A stretch of DNA of 64,000 nt from Aplectana chamaeleonis (Eukaryota; Nematoda; Chromadorea; Rhabditida; Cosmocercidae), in assembly GCA_029168955.1 (NCBI GenBank), contig JAPDOI010000291.1, positions 744,001 to 808,000 of the forward strand, in the 5' to 3' direction. Position 1 is the stretch's first letter, and each line of letters opens with the position of its first letter. The notes beneath the pieces were generated by a model. The model was not told the DNA's origin. It saw only the letters and a list, made by a program, of their open reading frames with translations, and made no database searches. The translations under genes were made by a program, and so were the position numbers. Below, piece by piece: positions 52,944 to 63,913 of the stretch.

Positions 52944-53460
52944 ACAGTGAAGTCCACCAAGAGTGTCTCATTCACTTATCAATAAGAAGCGGTCGGCTGT
53001 GGATCAGGGATGAGCGGAGTTCCGCGTTTCGCGTTCCGAAACCCGCAGTTTCGCGCATTTTTGGCATTCCGCGTTCCGCATTCCGAAAACCGCAAAAAAC
53101 GCTGCGAAATGCGAAAATATCGGGTCATCTGGGAGGAAGAAAATATCAGATAATTTCTGAATTTTTTCGCGTTTCGCTTTCCGAAACCCGCATTTCCGCG
53201 CATTTTCAGGCGTTTCGCGCCCGATTTCCGAAACCCGATAAAAAAATTTTAGTTCCGAAACCCGAAAACCGATTTCCGAAATTTCATATTTTTGTTCCGC
53301 TCTTCCCTGCTGTGGATCAATGTGCATGAATCCCATACCAGCACACTCGATACCGATTGAGCGAGAGTGGTTGTGCTGCAACGAGTTTCATGTTCATTGA
53401 TCTCCAATCGACCGCTTCTCATTGAAAAGTAAATGAGACACTCTTTGTGGACTCCACTAT
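52944..53460. repeat. Foldback element copy 1, carrying a hAT MITE
   Basis: AAGAGTGTCTCATTCACTTA on the left is mirrored by TAAATGAGACACTCTTTGTG on the right, continuing into GAAGCGGTCG/CGACCGCTTC. Interrupted at 53005 by a hAT-type MITE. Confidence 0.8.
53005..53309. mobile_element. hAT-type MITE filled with self-similar TTCCGCGTTTCG units (305 bp)
   Basis: Ends CAGGGATGAGCGGA and the inverted TCCGCTCTTCCCTG, flanked by a perfect 8-bp duplication CTGTGGAT (52997-53004, 53310-53317). The interior is a degenerate array of TTTCGCG/TTCCGAAA motifs. Confidence 0.9.
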
Positions 53461-54020
53461 ATTTGGTTCACATCAGGGCTGTGCGGAAATCTTTTTCAAT
53501 CATTTTTCACCAGCTCCACCTGTGCTTCTGAGCGCTCGTGAACCCCCCTAATGTGCTACACATACAGGTTCTTGAAGGCGAAAGGCCCTAGCTTGCACAG
53601 TGGGCAGAAAGCTAATGTGTGTTTTATGCCTGAATGATTTCCGTAAGTTTTTGTGAATCTGATCCTCTGTTGGCATTGTCTTGTGAGAGATAACTGGTGA
53701 GCTCACGTGTTCAGCCTAGGAAATAGGGAAGCAGAGAAAAGACTCCTTACAATAAGAAATTATCTAAAGTAATAGAAGAAGAGAGTGATGACTATTAGAA
53801 ACCAGAAACTATTAACATGACGAGTGATGGCGTTTGACCTCTTTTACTATTACGAGACGTTTAATACCCGTGCTCTATCACTGGAATTAGCAATCATTGT
53901 TGACTGCCAATAATGGCTTTATAGACAGCGGTCTTCATGCCTGAACACCTGAACATTGTTGTCTGCATTGTTTTTCTTCACCCGCTTCGTGTTAGAACAC
54001 AAAACCCTATGGAGAAGCGT
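53461..54020. other. Interior of the MULE-like element, nothing recognised
   Basis: No frame with a domain; no repeats besides the terminal ones. Confidence 0.35.
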
Positions 54021-54154
54021 CAGCGGTGCCAAACGTGCTCTAATTGCAACGCCGCGGCGCGACCGTGACGCGTAGTGAGCCACAGCTCAAGGCCACGTAG
54101 TATTCTTCCTCGCTCATTAGGTAACGGAGGTGCTACTATGGTATTCATGCATAC

Positions 54155-54539
54155 TATAGTTGTACACGAACGAAATTTTCGAAAGATTTTTAGAAAATTT
54201 TTTTTCGTTCGTTCGAAAATTTCGAAAGATTTTTTGAAATTTTTTTCGTTCGTTCGAAAATTTCGAAATTTTTTTCGAAATGCGTTCGTTCAAAATTCTT
54301 TCGAACAAAATTCGAAAATTTCGAAATTTCCAACGAATTTCAAAAAAGATTTGAAATTTCGATCAGTTTCGAAATTCGTTCGTTCGAAATCCTTTCGAAC
54401 GAAATTTTTTCGATTTTCGTTCGTTCAAAATTTTTTCGAACTAATTTTTTTCATTTTTCGTTCCTTCGAAATTTTCTCTAACGAAACATTTTCGATTTTC
54501 GATCGTTCGACATTTTTTTTTCGAAATTGTATAACTATA
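54155..54539. repeat. Inverted-repeat element filled with a TTCGTTCGTTCGAAAATTTCG array
   Basis: Ends TATAGTTGTACA and the inverted TGTATAACTATA. The interior consists of imperfect units built from TTCGTTCGTTCGAAA and AATTTCGAAA. The Phe/Arg-rich frame across it is not a gene. It is inserted in the copy-2 foldback. Confidence 0.75.
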
Positions 54540-54583
54540 ATGTATACCCATTAGTAACCGACTGCTTCTAATTGATACAGTGT

Positions 54584-55254
54584 CAGGCGAGGTTGCGAAA
54601 TTTCGCAACGGGGGAATCGCAAAAATTTTGGCCCGAAAATGAAAAATTGGTATCCCAAAAGATATCCCAAAAATTCTTGACAGTCTTGGTCACCGAAGGG
54701 AATTATCGTAGCTTTGCTAAGGTTTTAGACGCTTGAGCCCGACTAAACCTGATAAATTTTCGGCGACTACAGTTTTAGTAATCAAATATAAACTGCCCAG
54801 GAATCGCGCTTCGGAGGGGCGGGGGGGGAGGATCGCAAAAATTCAGGATTTCGGAGAAGAGTTTTGATGGTTGGGGGGTCGCTCCGATTCCAAAAAATAC
54901 GCAACACCAGGCTTGACCTTGAATTGATAAATTGATGGGCAAAATTTGATGGGCTACACTATGTGCTGTGTTGACCAAGAGGAACGCCTGATACACACCT
55001 CAAAAGTGTGAAATCCTAGCCAACACACACAAATTGCCAATGTCGCAGTACGGTCATAAAATTGGCTATAAAAAAGGCTGGACAAAAGTGCAAATGGTTT
55101 TCTCACAAGCCGGTAACGATGGTTCAAATTTCATCAAAGCTAGAAACCTCCTAGCGATTCAGATAACCCCGGAAAAGAGTTGGCTAGACCCTCTCCCAAA
55201 CGAGATGGCAAGCGAAGAGTCGAAAGAAGCAGCGCTCCCACTGCGTCTCGTGAA
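54584..55254. other. Unassigned sequence with G- and A-rich runs
   Basis: A weak local inverted repeat (GCGAAATTTCGC at about 54595) is the only structure. A 136-codon frame starting at 55034 runs into the hairpin below and is probably not coding. Confidence 0.3.
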
Positions 55255-55322
55255 ATTTTTGGATTACGGTAAGACGTCGCGAACGCAAATCACGCAGATG
55301 TCTTACCGTAATCCAAAAACAG
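55255..55322. repeat. Perfect 20-bp stem hairpin
   Basis: TTTTTGGATTACGGTAAGAC and its exact inverted copy GTCTTACCGTAATCCAAAAA are separated by about 26 nt. Confidence 0.85.
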
Positions 55323-55326
55323 AATT

Positions 55327-56560
55327 CAACGAGTTTTCGAGTACAGTTACGGAGCTTCGGGAGCTAAAAATATTTTGGCACTGGAGCGCGTTTTCCTACC
55401 CGTGTCAATTTATCGATCGCCATCGCGCCATTTTTATCGATTAGAAGGTGGACGACAGAAGCATTGCAACCTTCAGAAAATGCATGCTCGTGTTAAGGGA
55501 AGGATCAATTCGGAGGTAATAGTTATACTGGACGACAAAGGCGATTGATTTTGCCAAATATGAATTGTCTGCGAAAATGCAGTTAGGAATTTCCTCAGAG
55601 AATTAACGTCGGAGCTTGCAAGAGACCGCGATTTTCTGAGCTCTGAAACCAGAGGTTAAACTTAAATTGGAAATTTGACTTTGTGTGTACGATACACTTC
55701 TTAGGGCCCATAACCCTCCTGATTTCGGAAGGTGAGGGAAACTCGGGTTGGCCCAAAGTTTGTTGGGTGTGAAAATGATGGCGAGGACGAGTTCCGACGC
55801 CACCGAGGAAAATCAGTTAAGCCAAGAACACTGGATACAACACTCTTAAACACTTCTCATTTACAAAATTGTCATAGTTACAGTATGTTGTGAGACATAC
55901 AGGCTTGTTTGTACTGCCACACCCTTGGGTGGTGTGACAGTTTGAAGTAGGTTGAAATACGCATAATAGAGGGGGGGGAGAAAAAATTCGTACCCACGTC
56001 AAAATTAGGTCCACGCGGAGCTTCAACCCCGTGGAGCAGAAAATTTTGATGTGGATGCGAATTATTTTTGGACATCCCTCTCCAGTACGTACGTTTTTTT
56101 CAGGCCAAATTCATTTTTGCTCTCCAAAGTTCCAGGGAAGTAGCCCCCAGCATTTCTCTGAAGCTTCTACATACATCATTTCGTTGAATAGTATGCGTTA
56201 ACGAAATTGTCTGTTGAGTGTCGTATGTTCAGTCGCGCTTGCGATGACCTGGATTCGGTATTAAGTTTGCATTTGTGCGGAGGTTTTCCCGATTTTGGGC
56301 CAGGGGTTGGAACCCCGGAGTGTGAGAAATTTAGAACGCATGCGAGAACGCCCACCCGGAGTTTCAATCCTTAGTACAGAATCGAGATATTTTTTAATTC
56401 ACAGATTTGCCATTCCCCAAAAACATTATTTATGCACGTGCAGATCACGGCTGGCATACATACAAAACCTGCAACGATTAAAGGGGCGGGAGGAAAACGC
56501 GCTCCAGTGCCAAAATATTTTTCGCTCCCGAAGCTCCGTAACTGTACTCCGAGTTTTCAC
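55327..56560. repeat. Large palindromic element with ~75-bp near-identical arms
   Basis: The arm at 55327-55405 (CAGTTACGGAGCTTCGGGAG, AATATTTTGGCACTGGAGCG) is repeated inverted at 56488-56560. The interior has further imperfect inverted pairs, including a smaller palindrome at 55980-56085. Probably a foldback or decayed DNA transposon; no transposase. Confidence 0.75.
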
Positions 56561-56883
56561 ATCCTCACGTTCTGAAACACTTCAACTGCCACGTAAAGAA
56601 GAGTATCTGCATCGAGGAAAGTGATTAACCACCGGAGGTCGACTGGCGCGATGCGTACGACGCAAATCTGCGGCGCGCGCTTGTACGATTGGAGCACGAT
56701 TATACACTCGACCAAGATTCTGTACAGATGAGAGAATGTGATATACAGGCGAAACGAGTATCTAGCTCTTCTTAATACCCTACCGACGAACCTAGGGAAG
56801 TAAAAATAATACAATATGTGGTATGAACACTAAATTTCACACTTCTCTGAGGTTAAGAGGCGAAACGAGTCTCAGCTCTTAAT

Positions 56884-57365
56884 CTTCTTCTTCTGCAGCC
56901 ACAGAGAGGGTCCTGTCATAGACTGAGGAACTGGGCCACCAGCGTAGAATTCGTCCAAAGATCTATTGTCGTTAACGATGTAGGTTTCATCGGGCAGCTG
57001 AAAAGGCGCGCAGTATTATGCCCTTTATTACCACAATCCGAGCGCTCATCAGGTCTGCTGCTATCGATCTTATGTAAATAAGACATAAGCATGGGGGAGT
57101 GCCCCAACGAGGCGAGGGTGCACCTGGCACGCCTAACGAGTTCCATCTCGATTTCGCTGACCTCAGGCGGCACGACTCCCAGGATAGTTTACGGTGGCCT
57201 TGCACAAGTGATCCTTGACGAATTGGGTATGCTCCGCACGTAAGAGACGGAGGCGTTCTTGGCATATTGATTTTCGTGGGAGCATCAGCGAACGGCTTTC
57301 TTATACCTCTCACTCTCACGGGGTCTAATACTCTTCACGACGGATGATTCGGCTGCTTCAAAATG
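56884..57365 (-). mobile_element. Family-A element, 3' terminal fragment (copy A9)
   Basis: Minus strand, (CTT)n-complement tail at 56884. It encodes VSEIEMELVRRARCTLASL, the knuckle RSDCGNKGHNTARLFSC (first Cys changed) and AQFLSL. Upstream RGIRKPFADAPTKIN. A typical 5'-truncated insertion. Confidence 0.85.
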
Positions 57366-58238
57366 TTTACTCAGACATAATAGACGACCGTACCGTTGAC
57401 GGTGGCGTTCGCGATGGAGTGCTCACACAGCCGGACCATCAACGATAGAGTGAACGGGCTGGTCGCCTCACAGGGAACGGGATGGTCAGCCTTCCATGTA
57501 GTGCCATCACCAACGCTAAGGGAAACGGGATGGCCGCCGCACGGGGAACGGGATGGTCGCCGCACAGGGAACGGGATGAATAGCCGTCCACTCAACGCCA
57601 GAGCTAATGGGATGGCCGCCACACAGGGACATCCCAATCTGATTATCCCCTCTGGGGTCCCACAGGGGGGGGGGTGACCCGACCGCCACGGTCCGCAGTG
57701 GGGTGCACCCCACCGTGGACCGTGGGGAGATGGCCCTACAGTTGGGTACCAACCCCCCCCCAAGCCGTGGGGAGCCCCCTCTCCTCGGCGACAAAAATTA
57801 TCCTCCGGTATCCGGTGGATCTTCTGGGAAGTGACTCGAGGCCACCTCTCAGGTCCGGCTCCGAAGAGCCGACTGAGGCACACTATGAGATGAGAAGCCT
57901 TTTATACCAGCAACATTGTTATTATCTTTGTGTAAACCCGTTAACGCCTCGTTTTTGGTGAACGCGGTCGTCAGAATCGAGACACGCCCACCGTTCCCCG
58001 TGTTTCACCGCCAACTTACACATCAATGCACCCGAACTTTACGGGATGTCGATAAGCACACCTGTCGTCGACAACGGGATGTGCTGATATTGTCGATATT
58101 TATTGTCGACAACGGGATGTGCTGATAAGCACACCAAGATCACTGACAGTCTCGCGTACGGGAAGCGCAACATCGATTAGGCGTAAAAAGCACTCTTGTT
58201 GGAAATTTAACGGACTTTAACTTCCACAAATCGTATCC
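57366..58238. repeat. GC-rich region with tandem GGGAACGGGATGGTCGCC repeats
   Basis: Between 57430 and 57640 a roughly 24-50-bp unit (GGGAACGGGATGGTCGCCGC) is repeated imperfectly. Around 58045-58130 GTCGACAACGGGATGTGCTG occurs twice and TAAGCACACC flanks both sides. Open frames here (57396-57677, 57674-57961) follow the repeat and GC content and lack domains. Confidence 0.5.
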
Positions 58239-58247
58239 CTTGGTAAG

Positions 58248-59054
58248 GTGAAATGCTCCGCTTTTGCTGATGATTTCAAAATATTTTCCCCAATTCAATC
58301 AACAGCTGACAAGGAGTGCTTGCAAAAGGCTTTGGATGAGGTTATAAAGTGGTTCAAAAATTGGAAGATGATACTGTCTAAAGAAAAAACGAAGGTTTTG
58401 CATATTGGCAACAGTAGTTCAGAAGCCATATATACTGCTGAAGATCAGCAGCTTCAGATTGTTGACGAAATAATCGATCTCGGCTTCCTGGTTCGAAAAG
58501 ATCTCACTTTTGACGCTCATTGTACGAAGGCAGTGTCTAAGGCAAATAAGGTTAAGTATTGACTGTTCAGGGCACTCTCTACTAGAAACGAAAAGGTGCT
58601 CTTGAACGCCTACAAAATCTATATTAGGCCCCTTCTTGAGTATGGAACTGTGATATCAAACCCTCATAAGGTCTCTACAGTTAAAGCGTTGGAGAAGGAA
58701 CAAAATACTTTCACACGTAAGTTAATGATAAGATTTTTGGGATTTAATTATGAAAACATACCCAGTAGTAATGCTAGGAACGCGAAATTCAAATTGGGAA
58801 CGCTGGCGTGCAGAAGGAGAAGGTTTGATCTTTTGATGATGAATAAAATATTGTATGGGCATACCGGCCTTCGGCCAGACCCTTTTCTCAAAATGAGGGC
58901 ATCCACCACTAGAGGTAGCAGTTTCAAACTAGCCCGAAACCCGGCTAGGAAGAGTGTCAGGCACCATTTCTTTACTAACAGAGCTGGCAGTGAGTTGGAA
59001 AAACTGCTCAAAAGGGCAATCTGCCAACAGACCTGGGCTCCTTCAAGCGTATAG
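58248..59054 (+). pseudogene. CR1-like RT C-terminal half (copy D2)
   Basis: Begins just before the catalytic box (CSAFADDFKIFSP), then KEKTKVLHIGNSS, a stop at 58561 (KVKY*LFRAL) and a second frame RPLLEYGTVISNPHK to the end. 5'-truncated. Confidence 0.82.
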
Positions 59055-59302
59055 TGGAGCAGTACTTGAGCACGGAGGATGAGTGAGCTTGTGTTAGTCA
59101 TAATGTTATTTTATTTATTTATTTACATAAGCCTGTATACCAGACCTATGTGCAACGAACAACATAAACGAAATCAGCAAAAAAGCATACATAAGGAACA
59201 AGGGAAAACTACCAGTTTTCGATCAGGTAGTGTAATGAGTTCAAAGCAGATACACGTATAGCCCATAATGATGTAGAGACAAGGAAATTGCTCCGCGACG
59301 GA

Positions 59303-62052
59303 TTAGCGCTCGCCACGTTCGTTCTCGAAGTGTTCAGTTACAAGTTTTCTAAATGCCTTATGGCTCACAGGGATGGATTTTAGCCTCCGAAGCCGTTCGA
59401 ATGCCGGGGTCGTCCTATTTATGAAGAAAAAGCGCCTGCAGTTTAGGTTTGAATTTTTGCGCACAATTTTTGAAGCTCCTCCCCTGGTACTTGATGTTCT
59501 CACCTCGACAACACACCCAGGCCGGAGACCAAAGTCCGGTTGATACAGGATTTTATGAAGCAGCAGTAAATCGTTCAACCCTCTCCTTACCTGAAGAGTT
59601 GGCAGTTTGAGTTCACTATTCCTGGTTTCTGCAGATGGCATTTGTTGATAATGGCAAAAACCGAGCTTCCTGATCATTAACTTTCTTGTAAACCCGTTTT
59701 TGCACCTTTTCAAGTTTGACTATGCTTTTCTTTGTGTGGACAGTACAGTGGTGTCCCAAACTCAACAATAGGTCTCACGTAGGTTTTAAAGGCTGTAAGT
59801 AGTATCGCGCTATTTCTTGTTCCCAGTCCCGTGAATATATTATTGACAGCCACGGTGGCTCTGGTAGATACCGATTCGCAGTGCTTGTCAAAACTGAGGT
59901 TTCGTGCGAGAATAAATCCCAGGTCTGTGATCTGCTCGACATTCTCGATCTCAGTCCTTTTGACATTGTAAGTATGACAGTTATTTGAAAAACCTAGACG
60001 CAGACACTTCGTTTTCTGCTTCGATAGCGGCAGGTGCAATTCTTGAGACTGGACCGCCATTGCATCTATTGCATTTTTAATTGCCTTAATGTCCTCACTG
60101 GAGCCTGCCTGGCGAAAGATCTTAATATCGTCTGCAAATGCACAGAGATCGACTCCAAACCCACTCAATAAGTCCCCCAGCTCGTGCGTGTATATATTGA
60201 ACAAGATCGGTGAAAGGACTCCACCCTGCGGAACTCCACTACACACTGGGTGACTCTGCGAATACGAAGTGTTCACTCGAACCGAAAAGGTCCTATGCTC
60301 CAAAAATGAGGCGATCCAAGATACTATGCGCGGGTGTACGCCTACCATTGTTAGTTTTTGTATTAGCTTATGATGCGGGACTTTGTCAAATGCCTTGGAA
60401 AAATCGAAGAAAACAACATCGACATTACTACCTTGGTCTAAAAGAGACGTCCAGTTGTTTAGGGCTTCAATCATAGCTGTCACGGTTGACTTACCCTTTT
60501 GAAAGCCATGCTGATGGGGGGAAATAACCGAACGATTTTCGAGATGTGCAACTATCCTCTTTTTTCGAATCTTTTCGAACAACCTAGCGAACAATGACGT
60601 TATACTAACTGGTCTGTAGTTGGAAGGCTCTGTGAATGGCGCCTTTTTATGAAGCGGGATGACATAAGATAACTTCCATCGATCTGGGACATCACTTGTC
60701 ATAAAGCTCAAGTTGAAAATGAACTCTAAGGGTCCCGCGATTTCATGAGCGACTTTCTTCACGAACATCAGAGGGATATCATCCGGCGTTCTTGAAGATG
60801 AATTCGGCCATTTCAATAGTTCAGTAACAATTTCTTCCTTGTAGAACCAACATGAATCTGGCATCACCTCGAAGGTCGGGGAAACCAGCCTCGCTTGGTC
60901 CAGTGAGGAAGCTCTTGAAAATGAATGTTCGAATGTATTTGCCAAAAGTTCTGCCTTGTCCCTGTCAGCCCTGAGGATATTTCCGTCAGACGTCTTAAGC
61001 GCTCCAATGGTTTTTTTATCATTCATTCTGGAGTTCAAAAGCTTGTAAAACGCATTCCTATCTTTCGACTCGATGACTTTCTTCTCTATACTATCATTGT
61101 ACTTTTTAGGCTTGCGATCGAACTTACCATTTATGTCCTTGAACTTTGCCCAGCTATCGGGGGTATTGAGTTGTTTTGCAGCAAATCATGCATCTGTGCG
61201 CAACCCTTGAAACGCTTTGAGGTATGGGGGAAGCCTGCGATGACCGCCAGGGACCATGTGCATTGGTACAAAAAGTTCAATGCAGTGTTGGATTATGGCA
61301 ATAAAAATTTCGTATTTTCCATTAACCGTAGCCTCCGACTGAAAAGAACTATACCAGTCAACATTCATCGGGTACTCCTTTATAAGATCAAAACGAGCTG
61401 CCTTAAAATTTCTTTTCATCTCCTTCGTGGTGTTTTGTTTACGAAGCCTGAGCCTATACTGAACCAAGGAGTGGTCACTCGAACCCAGGGGAGGCAAGAC
61501 ACCTGTATTCAACACGAAATCGTTGTCACAGCAGAGCACTAAGTCTAGGATATTACCCCCACACGTCTCCGATTCAACATACTGCGACAGAGAATGAGTG
61601 CAGCACATATTCAAAAAACTTCTGGAAACAGAACTGTTGGCAGTGTAAGTGCCTTCCCATCGCACATCAGGGAAATTGAAGTCGCCGGTGGTTACGCAGG
61701 GGTAGCTAACAGACACCATATCACTAATACTTGCGTTCAACTGCTCAGTCATCACCGCGGTACAACTAGGAGCTCTATAAACTACAATGAACCGCACAAG
61801 AACGAGCCCTACTTCCACGTCTGCACATAAAATTTCACATGAGTCCGTAACAGACTCACGGAAAACAAGAACAGGTAAGTAAGGCTTCCGAACGAACAAA
61901 GCAACCCCACCTCCTCTCTTGCGACTACGGTCACACCTGAGAATGTCGAAGTGAGAACTCCAGTCCCCCAGCAGAGGCGCCAATTCCACTCCCTTCTTAA
62001 GCCACGTCTCCGTGAGCGCGACAATGTCAGTGTTTGTGTCCTGTAAAAGCAA
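59303..62052 (-). pseudogene. ORF2 (APE endonuclease + reverse transcriptase) of copy D3
   Basis: Endonuclease: DIVALTETWLKKGVEL, TGDFNFPDVRW, PLGSSDHSLVQ. RT: NYRPVSITSLFARLFEKI, FDFSKAFDKVPHHKL, SGVPQGGVLSPILFNIYTHE and the catalytic CAFADDIKIF. Lesions: a TGA at 61186 where copy D1 has tryptophan, and a frameshift at about 59712 that separates the last 136 codons. Otherwise open. Confidence 0.88.
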
Positions 62053-62135
62053 TACAAAAGAATCATTGTTTTTAGAAATAGATCGTATATTTGTTGTAAA
62101 GCATAATATACTACGAGATCCGTCCCGAGGATGGT

Positions 62136-63104
62136 TTACGCGTTTTCCGCACTCGAAGCAGTAGTAAAAACATTTGAATCAGCAGCGAGAGTACTAGTAT
62201 CAGCAATTAGCGAGCTAGGATTAGCAGCAAGTGTGCTCGAACTAACAGAACCAACGACAAGTGTATTCATGTCGTGAGGGAGTATATTAGTATTGGTAAC
62301 AGGCGTACAGGAATGATAAGGCTGCAAAGTAATTGTAGTACCATTAGCAGATGAGCGGCGTGCAATAGCGGCCTCTCGCCTGCGTGCCAGTTCTTCCTTT
62401 GTGAGCGAGGGCCTTATGAAGACCCCGTCTCGGGAGAAGGATCGCAGCCGAGGAGCCCTTCGCAGAGTCAGGTTCTGATAATAACTAGAGGGAAGAACAA
62501 CCTTCAACAAACGGGGTCGATCAATCAACGGCTTCCCTAGCCTATAAACCATGCACGGAATACATTCTACACTCAAATGATTCAAGACATCTTCTATGAC
62601 GGCATAATCATCTTTAGTTCTCTCTATGGGCCGCTTCTTAGACGATTCAGGGACACCTGATACAACTATGGAGCGCAACCGCTCTTTCTCCTCAGCATCA
62701 ATACTATGCCTACCACTAACAATATGATTCTCGCCAACAGAAGAGGCATTCTGCTGTGTCGATGGTTGAGAGAGTCTAGCCTCGGCCTCAGCCAAGGCAC
62801 CTTTGAGCGCACAATTTTCCGCACTGAGCGCCGAGACTTTCTCCTGCAGTTTCTGGTTCTTCGCTAGAACCGCTGAGAACTCGCTTTGCACTTGGAAAAC
62901 ATGAGCAAACAAAGCCTTCAGGTAGTCCGGGGCCTTCTTGTCCGACCGCAGTTGATCCACCGCCATCTCGATTCCATTCGGTGACTTCGAGCTTTCATCC
63001 TTGCCTTCCTTAACTGAGTGTCTCCTGGTCACCATCTGGAAAGGGACAGCAGCAGCGGCGGACATCGTATCAGGCACACAGAGACGGGATTGGCCGAAAT
63101 TCAC
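62136..63104 (-). CDS. ORF1 protein of copy D3 (322 aa)
   Basis: Uninterrupted. The likely start is MNFGQSRLC or an internal Met (MSAAAAV). A coiled coil lies at about residues 75-115 (LAKNQKLQEKVSALSAEN) and the RNA-binding domain starts at about 145 (RLRSIVVSGVPESSKKRP, VYRLGKPLIDRPRLLKVVLP). The tail is Thr/Ser-rich. Role: RNA-binding component of the element RNP. Confidence 0.85.
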   Translation of the reverse strand: MNFGQSRLCVPDTMSAAAAVPFQMVTRRHSVKEGKDESSKSPNGIEMAVDQLRSDKKAPDYLKALFAHVFQVQSEFSAVLAKNQKLQEKVSALSAENCALKGALAEAEARLSQPSTQQNASSVGENHIVSGRHSIDAEEKERLRSIVVSGVPESSKKRPIERTKDDYAVIEDVLNHLSVECIPCMVYRLGKPLIDRPRLLKVVLPSSYYQNLTLRRAPRLRSFSRDGVFIRPSLTKEELARRREAAIARRSSANGTTITLQPYHSCTPVTNTNILPHDMNTLVVGSVSSSTLAANPSSLIADTSTLAADSNVFTTASSAENA

Positions 63105-63269
63105 CTGCTATGGTGGCTTTTTTAAGGTGTTGATGTTGAAATTGCAGAACCCGCCACACGGTTCCTCGCCTGTGGAGCCCAATTGAAGACCAACTTCTGG
63201 CAGTGCTCACGCAGATTGCAATAGCAGAGCCATACACCAGCTGACCATCGACACGGTACCAGACTTCTC

Positions 63270-63375
63270 TGTCTGCTCGTGATATGTGGAACAAGCCGAG
63301 TGATGTTGCAGCCTTTCTGCGCCTATGAGAAGAAACTCCAATGTGGCTGATAAGAAGAAGAAGAAGAAGCGGCGA
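63270..63375 (+). mobile_element. Family-C 3' terminal fragment
   Basis: Encodes ARDMWNKPSDVAAFL and YEKKLQCG, then stop and (AAG)n, matching the last codons of the family-C copy ending at 47063. Confidence 0.65.
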
Positions 63376-63545
63376 GTCATTTTCTTCGATAGATACTCCA
63401 TAGTGATCTTGTGTTAGTCATGGAACTTTTTCTGACAGATACTCCACATACTACGTGTTCCCGGTCTCTTATATCGTTGTTACATTTTATTACTACGCGT
63501 TCGTTTATCTTGTTCCGATATCAATACGCAGGGTTACCCTGTAAT

Positions 63546-63615
63546 AAACAATTACAACAAATCCGACGCTGGTCGCCCAGTTTCTGAACCTATAGCAATT
63601 ACTCTCTTCGCGGCT
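63546..63615 (+). mobile_element. Family-A 3' terminus (about 70 bp)
   Basis: TLVAQFLNL-coding end with stop, then GGCTGCAAAGAAGAAG. A very short 5'-truncated copy or an insertion remnant. Confidence 0.6.
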
Positions 63616-63622
63616 GCAAAGA

Positions 63623-63913
63623 AGAAGACAGAGATGGGACTTGGCAGGCGTGCCAGGTGCGCCCTTGCATCGTTACGCTGTGAACACTCACATATACTTA
63701 TGTCATATTTGCGTAGGATTGATAACAGCAAACCTGGCGAGTGCCCTGATTGCGGTAGTCAAGGGCATACTACTGCGCACCTGTTCAATTGCACGAAGAG
63801 ACCGACTACATTAACGACAATGGATCTGTGGACGAACCCTACGCTAGTGGCCGAGTTTCTGAACCTATGACAGAACCCATCTCTGTGGCTGCAGAGAAGA
63901 AGAAGAAGAAGAG
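63623..63913 (+). mobile_element. Family-A 3' terminal fragment (copy A10)
   Basis: Encodes MGLGRRARCALASLRCEHSH, the knuckle CPDCGSQGHTTAHLFNC and VAEFLNL, followed by (AAG)n. 5'-truncated. Confidence 0.85.

Larger units (their letters stand above)
52047..54108. mobile_element. MULE-like non-autonomous element with 9-bp duplication
   Basis: Terminal repeat GAAGAATACTACGTGGCC and onward for about 90 bp at each end; the left copy is split by another insertion. It is flanked by CTCGCTCAT on both sides (52038-52046, 54109-54117). Long inverted ends with a 9-bp duplication are typical of Mutator-like elements. No transposase; it carries two nested elements. Confidence 0.82.
51950..54583. repeat. 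Foldback element copy 2, split by a MULE-like and a minisatellite element
   Basis: Arms TATCAATGAGAAGCGGTCG (about 51972) and CGACTGCTTCTAATTGATA (about 54562). The sequence across both insertions is collinear with the foldback at 52944-53460 (CTCGCTCA..., GTATTCATGCAT...). Confidence 0.7.
59102..63407 (-). mobile_element. CR1-like non-LTR retrotransposon, near-complete (copy D3)
   Basis: Minus strand. A (TAAA)n-type tail (AAATAAATAAATAAAATAAC on the minus strand) abuts the left duplication. ORF1 is intact and ORF2 has two lesions. The 5' region contains a small family-C 3' fragment (63270-63375). The best-preserved two-ORF element in the window. Confidence 0.88.
58239..63545 (+). mobile_element. 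CR1-like element 3' part, split by a second CR1-like element (copy D2)
   Basis: 58239-59101 encodes the RT C-terminal half and start of the 3' UTR; the 3' UTR resumes at 63422. The insertion between is flanked by the 14-bp duplication CTTGTGTTAGTCAT (59088-59101, 63408-63421). Confidence 0.75.

Noticed and set aside
57371..57883. 170-codon GC-rich minus-strand frame
   Set aside because: Follows GC-rich tandem repeats; no domain, several alternative frames equally open.
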